From: Candidatus Gastranaerophilales bacterium
Lineage (GTDB): Bacteria > Cyanobacteriota > Vampirovibrionia > Gastranaerophilales > Gastranaerophilaceae
NCBI GenBank assembly: GCA_905235155.1
Contig: CAJOKJ010000016.1
Location: 1 to 42,685 of the forward strand
Reading direction: 5' to 3'
DNA: 42,685 nt
Below are positions 17,662 to 23,682 of the stretch, one piece after another. Below the pieces are notes generated by a model. It was given only the letters and a program-made list of their open reading frames with translations. It searched no databases and had not been told where the DNA came from. Made by a program: the position numbers and the translations under genes. Numbering within the stretch: the stretch's first letter is position 1; every line of letters begins with the position of its first letter.

Positions 17662-18588
17662 TTTCTTATTAGCAATCTCTGTTTTCTTTGCAGTTATGGC
17701 TTTATCAATCTCTGTTTTCTTTGCAGTTATGGCTTTATCAATCTCTGTTTTCTTTGCAGTTATGGCTTCATCAATCTTTGTTTTCTTTGCATCTGCAATT
17801 TTTTGTTTTGCATCTTTTTGATCATCAGCAGCAGATGCTACATCATCTAATGCTTGTTTGTATTCAGTACATACAGTACAAGAACCTTTGTCATAAAGCA
17901 TTAAATCATTCAATGCTTTACCTAATTCATTGTTACCTTTGTCATAAAGCATTAAATCATTCAATGCTTTACCTAATTCATTGTTACCTTTTTCATATTG
18001 GTTAAAGTCTCTATAAGCAACACATAATTCATCCATTCCTTTATCCAAATCTAACGCAACAATATTATTGTCGTGCTCATAATAAGTTTTTAAACTAGCA
18101 TCTGCAGTAGGTGTTTGCTCGTCAATAACTTTTTGAGCATCAGTTTTCTTTTTAGTGTATTCATTAAGTTTTGTAGTTAAATCTGCATCTGACATATCTG
18201 AATAACTTACAGTTTTAGCAGCTGCTTGTGCTGTTGAGGCAATCTTTTTAGCACCGCCTAATGAACTGAAAGCATTTAATGCTGACAAGCCTGTACTTGC
18301 TAATGATGTCCATTGTGCAATTTTTTCAGAAGTAGATTTTTTGTTAACTCTTTCTTCTGCTTCTCGCTTATCTCTTTCGATTGATTCCATTAAACCTTCT
18401 TTGTCTAATTTATCAATCTCTGCATCCAATAAGCCAAGTCTGTTATCAATGCCTGAAAAAATACTTACATTAGCTTGATAGCTTTCCAAATAATCAGCAG
18501 GAGCACGTCCAAATTCTAAACTTGGAATATCACCTTTTCGATTAATCTTTACACCTTTTAGATTTGTTGTTTCAAATGGATTAGCCAT
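17602..18588 (-). CDS. Helical, tandem-repeat-containing protein (apparent C-terminal frameshift)
   Basis: A 328-aa protein as the sequence stands. The start at ATG 18588 (MANPFETTNLKG) has AGGA eight bases upstream. It is mostly helical, with a short Ala/Ser/Gly-rich region around residues 90-125. A 17-residue unit (NNELGKALNDLMLYDKG) occurs twice in tandem, followed by CTVC and 3.6 copies of an 11-residue unit (AKKTEIDKAIT). The last 20 residues, QKKKLNVKQQKKMEMLEIK, look off-frame: the neighbouring frame carries a natural Lys/Ala-rich end to 17510. The repeats are identical at DNA level, which indicates recent slippage. No family is recognised; secretion or surface association is possible, but no signal peptide is seen. 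Confidence 0.7.
   Translation of the reverse strand: MANPFETTNLKGVKINRKGDIPSLEFGRAPADYLESYQANVSIFSGIDNRLGLLDAEIDKLDKEGLMESIERDKREAEERVNKKSTSEKIAQWTSLASTGLSALNAFSSLGGAKKIASTAQAAAKTVSYSDMSDADLTTKLNEYTKKKTDAQKVIDEQTPTADASLKTYYEHDNNIVALDLDKGMDELCVAYRDFNQYEKGNNELGKALNDLMLYDKGNNELGKALNDLMLYDKGSCTVCTEYKQALDDVASAADDQKDAKQKIADAKKTKIDEAITAKKTEIDKAITAKKTEIDKAITAKKTEIANKKQKKKLNVKQQKKMEMLEIK
17673..17791 (-). repeat. 33-bp tandem repeat, 3.6 copies
   Basis: Units begin at 17673, 17706, 17739 and 17772 (the last is partial). Copies 1 and 2 are identical and copy 3 differs by one base near its end. Each unit encodes 11 residues (AKKTEIDKAIT), so copy-number change keeps the reading frame. Confidence 0.9.
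17884..17985 (-). repeat. 51-bp perfect tandem duplication
   Basis: Two identical 51-bp copies (17884-17934 and 17935-17985) encode a duplicated 17-residue unit in the same gene. Complete identity suggests a very recent duplication or an assembly slip. Confidence 0.9.
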
Positions 18589-18727
18589 AACACACATCCT
18601 TTTTCTATACACTATATCTACACTTACCATGTCGACACTAAAACTCATGAACTTTAGGCTTTTTAAGAACTTTTTAACATTTCGTTACAATTTGTTTTCT
18701 ATAAATCATTTGTAAACTCTTTTTTAA

Positions 18728-18733
18728 TATAAT
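18728..18733 (+). promoter_or_regulatory. -10 element giving a leaderless PHP transcript
   Basis: TATAAT ends seven bases before the ATG at 18741, so transcription would begin at or next to the start codon. No ribosome binding site is present. The -35 region is poor. Confidence 0.45.
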
Positions 18734-18740
18734 TAGAACC

Positions 18741-19709
18741 ATGAAAACATTTTTTAGAATTTTTATTTTATTATTTTTGCTCATATCCATATCACTAAAT
18801 GGCATAAAACAAAGTTGCTACGGATATGAAACCGGAGAATATATAAGAGATTTGGAGTACAAAAAAGCAATTCTTAATTCATCCGGAAATCCTGCATATA
18901 CACTTAATGCATTAATCCCTATAATGGGACCGGGAGAATTAAAAGAATTTTTAAAAACCAACGATTCTAAACCTTATACATATACACCGAGTGTTGATAA
19001 CATTACAAAGGGACTTTTCCGAGCAAATCTTCACATGCACACAACAAATTCTGATGGTGCAGCAACCGTAAAAGAAAGATTAGATTTAGCTCAAAAATTT
19101 GCGGAAACATTTTTAAAAAACGGTTATGTATTAATAGCAATAACGGATCATAACACTGTTTTAGGTGCAAAAGAAGTTGTAAAAGTTTTAGAAGAAAACC
19201 CAAATAAATATAGTAGAATTAAAGTTGTGTTAGGCATTGAAATTTTTACCGAATACCGTAACAGTAAGGTAGTAAATGACCCCATACAAATTCATGTTTT
19301 ATGCTTATGCATAAATCCCTATGACCCATTTTTGAATAAAGAGTTTTATAAAAAAAATTTAAACGACCCATATAACAGGACTACACCTGACCGAAATTTT
19401 GATTGGGTAATAAGTGTAATGTCTAATTATGGTATTACAGGTCCTGCACACCCTGCAAGATATCTTTCACATCTTGGAAAGAAAAAATATGCATATATGA
19501 CGGAAATGCTGACCAGATATAAACAATTAAATAAAAATATATCATTTACGGAAGGCTATTATCAATCTTATCCCGCAACAGGAACTAAAGAGCATTTAGG
19601 AAACGAATACGACTATTTTATAGACTACATCAATAAAGAATGTCATCGTTTGGGAATATTACGTTCAGGAAGTACAGATTCTCACGGGAAAAGCATGTTA
19701 AAAAAATAA
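18741..19709 (+). CDS. Secreted/lipid-anchored-type PHP domain phosphoesterase
   Basis: A 322-aa protein. An N-terminal hydrophobic signal segment (FFRIFILLFLLISISL) implies export. The PHP metal-binding motifs are complete and in order: NLHMHT (H98, H100), TDHN (about 134), GIEIF (about 165), IHVLCL, GPAHPARY (about 235) and STDSHGK near the C-terminus. PHP enzymes are metal-dependent phosphoesterases, often acting on nucleotides or polymerase-associated substrates. An exported, stand-alone version probably hydrolyses an envelope or environmental phosphoester; the substrate is not predictable. The start codon follows a -10 box by seven bases, so the mRNA may be leaderless. Confidence 0.8.
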   Translation: MKTFFRIFILLFLLISISLNGIKQSCYGYETGEYIRDLEYKKAILNSSGNPAYTLNALIPIMGPGELKEFLKTNDSKPYTYTPSVDNITKGLFRANLHMHTTNSDGAATVKERLDLAQKFAETFLKNGYVLIAITDHNTVLGAKEVVKVLEENPNKYSRIKVVLGIEIFTEYRNSKVVNDPIQIHVLCLCINPYDPFLNKEFYKKNLNDPYNRTTPDRNFDWVISVMSNYGITGPAHPARYLSHLGKKKYAYMTEMLTRYKQLNKNISFTEGYYQSYPATGTKEHLGNEYDYFIDYINKECHRLGILRSGSTDSHGKSMLKK

Positions 19710-19732
19710 ATTTATAAATCAGTAAAAATAAA

Positions 19733-19747
19733 GGGGCTAATCGCCCC
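19733..19747 (-). terminator. Terminator of the AMIN-like gene
   Basis: A GC-only 5-bp stem (GGGGC / GCCCC) has a 5-base loop. Reading the minus strand, it is followed by TTTATTTTTA, so it terminates the minus-strand gene at 19792. It lies in the 82-bp gap between convergent genes. Confidence 0.75.
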
Positions 19748-19791
19748 AGTGTGTTAATGTTGTCATGTGTTTATTAATTTCTTATTACTTT

Positions 19792-20955
19792 TTAAATATT
19801 TTTTGCTTTTAGCATGCCTGCTTTGATACCTTGTGCCAAATCAGAACGACCATTTTTTTCATAAATTTTTGTCATTGATTCTAAAAATTTCATACTGTCA
19901 ATATTTGAAGCCGTAGGAGTTGTATTCATGTTTTGAACAGGTCTGTTGATATTCAACTTCATTTGAGAATTATTTACTCTTGAACCAACTGTTGACATGG
20001 CTTTTGGCTGCGTCATTTGCATTTTTGATTGATTTTTTTGAGCAGATGTCGGTTGTGAAACTGATTTTTGTAACATAGTATTATCTGCTGACATGTATGG
20101 ATTTCTTGTGCTTGATTTGTATGCTCTAAGACCATAACCAGCATTTAAATTTACTGAAGGTTTTTGAATAGGTTGTTCTTGATGCAAACCAAACCTTAAA
20201 GAATTATCTGGGCTCATTGAACCTGCAACATTACTACGCATTGCCAAATCTTGATATAGAGATGTTTCTTTTTCTTTTAAACTTTGTGCCAAACCAATTG
20301 CTGTTTCTTGGTCTTCTCTTTTAAATAATTTTACACCACAGAAAAGAATTACACCTATTAAGCCTGTTGTTATCATATTTGAAATTTTATCTTGAGATAA
20401 AACATTTTTTATTTTTGCAAGCAAACCTGTCAAAATAAAATTTTGTTCTTCATCAGTAATTTCATCTTCATCATCTTTGTACACCGGAGTATAAGAATCA
20501 ACAGGTGCAGCCAGAGTTATGGATTCTTTTTTAGATTTTTTTACTTTATTTAAAGCCTTAGAAGGAGTAATCACTGACTTTGTGCTTACTGCTTCAACAG
20601 CTTCCTTAGGTTCAACATTGATAGCTGAGTTTGAAATATTTTTCGCCTTGATTATAACATTTAAATTTGAATCACCAACAGGTTCAACCATAATGCTATC
20701 AACTTCAGCAGCATTTTTGTATATTGTATTTAGAGATTTTGCAGGCTTGATATTTTTAAGTGTCAAAATCATATTGTCAGACGACTGTACCGTTCTTTTA
20801 ACATCAACCTCTGATGACGTATTTAACGTTATACTGTAAGTATTTTTTAAAGCATCAATTTGAATAGCATTTAAAATATTATCTTCTTTTTGTGCAGCAT
20901 TTGCAGATAAAGTAGTTAATGTAAAAATCATTAATGCTATAAATAAGCGTTTCAA
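19792..20955 (-). CDS. Exported AMIN-like domain membrane protein
   Basis: A 387-aa protein. The likely start is TTG 20955, preceded by AGGGGTGG and giving MKRLFIALMIFTLTTLSANA, a typical signal peptide; the longer ATG version (20985) would place charged residues in front. Residues about 25-120 have alternating strands (YSITLNTSSEVDVKRTV, MILTLKNIKPAKS, LNVIIKAKN) like an AMIN domain, a peptidoglycan or envelope localisation module of amidases and secretins. A second membrane helix (ITTGLIGVILFCGVKLFKR) is at about 202-222. The last 160 residues are low-complexity, Met/Gln/Asn-rich and probably disordered. It may link the envelope to a cytoplasmic partner. The AMIN call is tentative. Confidence 0.6.
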   Translation of the reverse strand: MKRLFIALMIFTLTTLSANAAQKEDNILNAIQIDALKNTYSITLNTSSEVDVKRTVQSSDNMILTLKNIKPAKSLNTIYKNAAEVDSIMVEPVGDSNLNVIIKAKNISNSAINVEPKEAVEAVSTKSVITPSKALNKVKKSKKESITLAAPVDSYTPVYKDDEDEITDEEQNFILTGLLAKIKNVLSQDKISNMITTGLIGVILFCGVKLFKREDQETAIGLAQSLKEKETSLYQDLAMRSNVAGSMSPDNSLRFGLHQEQPIQKPSVNLNAGYGLRAYKSSTRNPYMSADNTMLQKSVSQPTSAQKNQSKMQMTQPKAMSTVGSRVNNSQMKLNINRPVQNMNTTPTASNIDSMKFLESMTKIYEKNGRSDLAQGIKAGMLKAKNI

Positions 20956-21146
20956 AATTCCACCCCTTTTTAAGTCCACTAACACATCTTTTGATGTCTT
21001 TCCTTTGACATTATAAGTTTATATGTTTTTGCATAATAATACATCAATCTCAAGATTTAAATTGAGATATTTTTATATAGACCAAAAGATTAATAAAAAT
21101 ATTAACAAATATATTGATTTTATTTTAAATTTATATTACACTTAAC

Positions 21147-21241
21147 TTACAACTTAATATTTATGCGGAAGTAACTACACGGTGAGGCTTGACGAAACGA
21201 AGTCAAATTGAAAGCCATTGAGTTACGGAAGCAGAAACAAT
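21147..21241 (+). repeat. Partial duplicate of tRNA-Gly 5' region with an inverted tRNA fragment
   Basis: Thirty bases at 21147-21176 repeat exactly the sequence at 21242-21271, which spans the upstream flank and the first 12 bases of the tRNA gene (GCGGAAGTAACT). After that the copy diverges. Further on, AGCCATTGAGTTAC (21213-21226) is the exact reverse complement of tRNA bases 21266-21279. The insert can fold (TTGAC / GTCAA around an 8-base loop). It is not a functional tRNA. Confidence 0.75.
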
Positions 21242-21259
21242 TTACAACTTAATATTTAT

Positions 21260-21335
21260 GCGGAAGTAACTCAATGGCTAGAGTCCCTGCCTTCCAAGCA
21301 GGTTGTTGCGAGTTCGAGTCTCGTCTTCCGCTCCA
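21260..21335 (+). tRNA. tRNA-Gly (anticodon TCC)
   Basis: A full cloverleaf is present: acceptor GCGGAAG / CTTCCGC, D-arm ACTC / GAGT, anticodon stem CCTGC / GCAGG around loop CTTCCAA with anticodon TCC at 21293-21295, T-arm GCGAG / CTCGT with loop TTCGAGT, discriminator T, and an encoded CCA at 21333-21335. It is followed immediately by a strong terminator. It reads GGA and probably GGG glycine codons. Confidence 0.95.
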
Positions 21336-21337
21336 TT

Positions 21338-21366
21338 AAAAAAGAGAGCACACAGCTCTCTTTTTT
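21338..21366. terminator. Strong terminator after tRNA-Gly
   Basis: AAAAAAGAGAGC and its exact complement surround a 5-base loop (ACACA), giving a 12-bp stem ending in six T. The flanking A and T runs also make it usable for the opposing fluoride-channel gene. Confidence 0.9.
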
Positions 21367-21425
21367 GATGAAAAAGTATAATCATTAACATATAACCAAT
21401 TTGATATACTAACTATTCTAAGTAT

Positions 21426-21806
21426 TTATATATCAACATGCAAACAAATTTTTGCCAGTACCAAACCCAGCAAAACTGATAATACACAAATAAAAATTGT
21501 AGTAGTACTATACAAAAATGCTCTATAATATTCGCCCTCATGTATAAACTCAAAAAGCTCAATTGACAACGCACTCAATGTACTCAATCCACCGCAAAAA
21601 CCGGTTATGAAAAATAGTTTATATGCAGAATCAATATCACTTTTTGATACACAATACACAAAAATTACCGTCGCAATAAAACAACCTAAGAAATTCGCAA
21701 TTAAAGTACTTTCAGGGAAATATGCAGTTTTAGGCGTTAATAAACATAACATATACCTGCATACTGCACCTAATCCACCACCAATAAATACAATTAAAAA
21801 TTTCAT
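21426..21806 (-). CDS. crcB: Fluoride efflux channel CrcB/Fluc
   Basis: A 126-aa four-helix protein of normal family length. The start is ATG 21806, with AAGAGG six bases upstream (the TTG at 21812 is less likely). Family marks are GGGLGAVCRY near the N-terminus, NFLGCF in helix 2 and TGFCGGLSTLSALSIE in helix 3. In well-studied Fluc channels the segment after GFCGG carries two pore phenylalanines (TTFSTF-type). Here both positions are Leu (STLSAL), which may alter the Phe-box of the fluoride pathway. It functions as a dual-topology dimer in the inner membrane, exporting fluoride. It sits 11 bp after the carbonic anhydrase gene in a probable two-gene operon. Confidence 0.88.
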   Translation of the reverse strand: MKFLIVFIGGGLGAVCRYMLCLLTPKTAYFPESTLIANFLGCFIATVIFVYCVSKSDIDSAYKLFFITGFCGGLSTLSALSIELFEFIHEGEYYRAFLYSTTTIFICVLSVLLGLVLAKICLHVDI

Positions 21807-21817
21807 AAACAACCTCT

Positions 21818-22402
21818 TTAAATCAATTGAACTTCACCTGTATTATGGTTAAAATGGCATTTTGCAATATATAATTTGTCATTTTTTACGGCATCACTAA
21901 TTATCTTTGAATTATTTATCAAATAATCTTCAACCCATATAGTATGTTTTTTAGCTAATTCATTATTACAATCAAATTTACCTTTTCCATCTATCACCGG
22001 ATATACACATTGCAATATTGATTTAAATTCCTCCGTTACATTCGGATATTGCTCATTTGCATATTTCATTACACCACAATCATCATGTCCTAATAAAATT
22101 AAAAGAGGTACATGCAATTTTTTAACAGCATACTCTATACTTTCTTTAACGTTTGAACCAACAGCAATTCCCGCTACTCTTACAACAAAAAGTTCACCTA
22201 TACCGCAATCAAAAATTATTTCAGGAACAACTCTTGAATCAGAACAACTTAAAACACAAGCATAAGGTTCTTGATATAAAGCTAAACCTTGCAAGGTTTT
22301 TAAACACATATTTTTTGCCGTAGGATTACCTTGTATGAAATTTTTATTTCCATTTAATAATTTATTTAATTCCTGTTCTGCAATTTTTGGAATTTTACTC
22401 AT
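21818..22402 (-). CDS. Beta-class carbonic anhydrase
   Basis: A 194-aa cytoplasmic zinc enzyme that interconverts CO2 and bicarbonate. The zinc ligands are clear: CSDSR (C53, D55-R57 dyad) and GHDDCG (H106, C109). The substrate-site segment VVRVAGIAVG lies between them. Length and motif order are typical. GGGAG precedes the ATG. It is the first gene of a two-gene minus-strand unit with crcB. I saw no fluoride riboswitch in the leader. Confidence 0.93.
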   Translation of the reverse strand: MSKIPKIAEQELNKLLNGNKNFIQGNPTAKNMCLKTLQGLALYQEPYACVLSCSDSRVVPEIIFDCGIGELFVVRVAGIAVGSNVKESIEYAVKKLHVPLLILLGHDDCGVMKYANEQYPNVTEEFKSILQCVYPVIDGKGKFDCNNELAKKHTIWVEDYLINNSKIISDAVKNDKLYIAKCHFNHNTGEVQLI

Positions 22403-22452
22403 TTTTATCTCCCGCTATCTAAATAATACAATAACGCAAAAATTTTATATGG

Positions 22453-22458
22453 TAAAAT
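22453..22458 (+). promoter_or_regulatory. Extended -10 promoter of the redox protein gene
   Basis: TGG-TAAAAT is an extended -10 element (TG at 22450-22451). AAGGA at 22481-22485 precedes the ATG at 22493. It is divergent from the carbonic anhydrase gene. Confidence 0.5.
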
Positions 22459-22492
22459 AATTTCAGATAGTTTCACGGATAAGGAATTAAAA

Positions 22493-22957
22493 ATGTCACA
22501 AAAATCAGAAAAAGCAAAAGAATTATTTAAATCCGGTTACAATTGCTCACAATCAGTATTAGGAGTTTTTGCAGAAGAATTAGGTATGAACGTTGAAACA
22601 GCAATGAAAATATCTTCCTCCTTTGGTGGCGGAATGGGCAGAATGAGAGAAGTTTGCGGAACAGTCAGCGGAATGTTTATGGCAGCAGGTCTTGCATTTG
22701 CAACAGCATCAGACTCCGCAACAGAAAAAGGGGAACATTATAAAAGAATTCAAGAGCTTGCTAAAAGATTTAAAGAAAAAAACGGAAGCATAATATGCAG
22801 GGAATTGTTACAAGGAGTTGAAACATCTAATTCACCTACACCCAGCGAAAGAAATGAAACTTACTATAAAAAACGCCCTTGTATAGAACTTGTAGGCGAT
22901 TCTGTCGAAATATTTGAACAATACTTACTCGAACAAAAAATTGTTGAAGTAAAATAA
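22493..22957 (+). CDS. C_GCAxxG_C_C family probable redox protein
   Basis: A 154-aa protein with the spaced cysteine pattern of this family: NCSQSVL (about residue 18), GGGMGRMREVCGTVSG (about 47-62), ICRELL (about 102) and RPC (about 127). Family members are small predicted redox proteins, common in anaerobes and sometimes containing selenocysteine; here all positions are Cys. The substrate is unknown. It lies upstream of the reverse rubrerythrin, which has its own promoter, so both may serve oxidative-stress protection in an anaerobe. Confidence 0.85.
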   Translation: MSQKSEKAKELFKSGYNCSQSVLGVFAEELGMNVETAMKISSSFGGGMGRMREVCGTVSGMFMAAGLAFATASDSATEKGEHYKRIQELAKRFKEKNGSIICRELLQGVETSNSPTPSERNETYYKKRPCIELVGDSVEIFEQYLLEQKIVEVK

Positions 22958-22965
22958 ATTTTCTA

Positions 22966-22993
22966 TTTACAAGACTTTTTGATTTGATAGAAT
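22966..22993 (+). promoter_or_regulatory. Promoter of the reverse rubrerythrin gene
   Basis: TTTACA (22966-22971), a 16-base spacer and TAGAAT (22988-22993), with AAAGGA at 23013-23018 before the ATG at 23026. Confidence 0.65.
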
Positions 22994-23025
22994 GAAAATG
23001 TATCATAAAAAGAAAGGATTTTATA

Positions 23026-23568
23026 ATGAAATTTGTATGTACAGTATGTGGTTACACACACGAAGGTAATCAAGCACCTGAAAAATGTCCTATTTGCAGT
23101 GCTCCAAGCGACAAATTTAAACAAGTTGATGAAAACAACAAAACTTATGCAACAGAACACGTAGTTGGAGTTGCAAAAGGTGTTGACGAAGAAATTTTAA
23201 AAGGTTTAAAAGATAACTTTACAGGTGAATGCTGCGAAGTTGGTATGTATTTGGCAATGTCAAGACAAGCAGAAAGAGAAGGCTATCCTGAAATTGCAGA
23301 CGCTTACAAAAGATATGCTTTTGAAGAAGCAGAACACGCTGCAAAATTTGCTGAATTATTAGGAGAAGTTCTAACTGATTCAACTAAGAAAAATGTTGAA
23401 ATGAGAGCAGAAGCAGAATTTGGTGCTTGCGATGGAAAAATGGCATTAGCTAAAAAAGCTAAAGAATTAGGCTTAGATGCAATTCATGACACAGTTCACG
23501 AAATGGCTAAAGATGAAGCACGTCACGGTAAAGGTTTTGACGGTATATTGAAAAGATATTTTTCATAA
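23026..23568 (+). CDS. Reverse rubrerythrin (peroxide-reducing diiron protein)
   Basis: A 180-aa protein with a rubredoxin-like domain at the N-terminus (CTVC at 5-8, CPIC at 21-24) and a ferritin-like diiron domain after it, with EEAEHAA (about 104-110) and [10 protein letters not shown] near the C-terminus as iron ligands. Classical rubrerythrin has the rubredoxin domain at the C-terminus; this order defines reverse rubrerythrin, an NADH-linked peroxidase component in anaerobes such as clostridia. It acts in the cytoplasm against hydrogen peroxide and oxygen. It has its own promoter and terminator, so it is monocistronic. Confidence 0.93.
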   Translation: MKFVCTVCGYTHEGNQAPEKCPICSAPSDKFKQVDENNKTYATEHVVGVAKGVDEEILKGLKDNFTGECCEVGMYLAMSRQAEREGYPEIADAYKRYAFEEAEHAAKFAELLGEVLTDSTKKNVEMRAEAEFGACDGKMALAKKAKELGLDAIHDTVHEMAKDEARHGKGFDGILKRYFS

Positions 23569-23590
23569 TTAAAACATTTATTTTGTAATA

Positions 23591-23622
23591 AAAATGTCGA
23601 TTGAAAATTCAATCGACATTTT
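23591..23622. terminator. Terminator between the rubrerythrin and EAL genes
   Basis: A 14-bp stem (AAAATGTCGATTGA and its complement) with a 4-base loop, followed by T residues. It lies between convergent genes and can serve both. Confidence 0.85.
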
Positions 23623-23682
23623 TTATTTGTATAAACTCTACAACTTGTTCTTGTTTGCATAAAAACCTTTAGTACGAACAAA

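Noticed and set aside
17564-18005. Phe/Ser/Leu-rich reading frames on the plus strand
   Set aside because: They are antisense shadows of the tandem-repeat gene and simply mirror its repeats.
21147-21241. Second tRNA-Gly gene
   Set aside because: Only the first 12 bases match the tRNA; there is no anticodon arm, T-arm or matching acceptor 3' strand.
22403-22492. Fluoride riboswitch for the carbonic anhydrase-crcB unit
   Set aside because: The leader is short and lacks the conserved GGNGAUGG-type core and pseudoknot partner.
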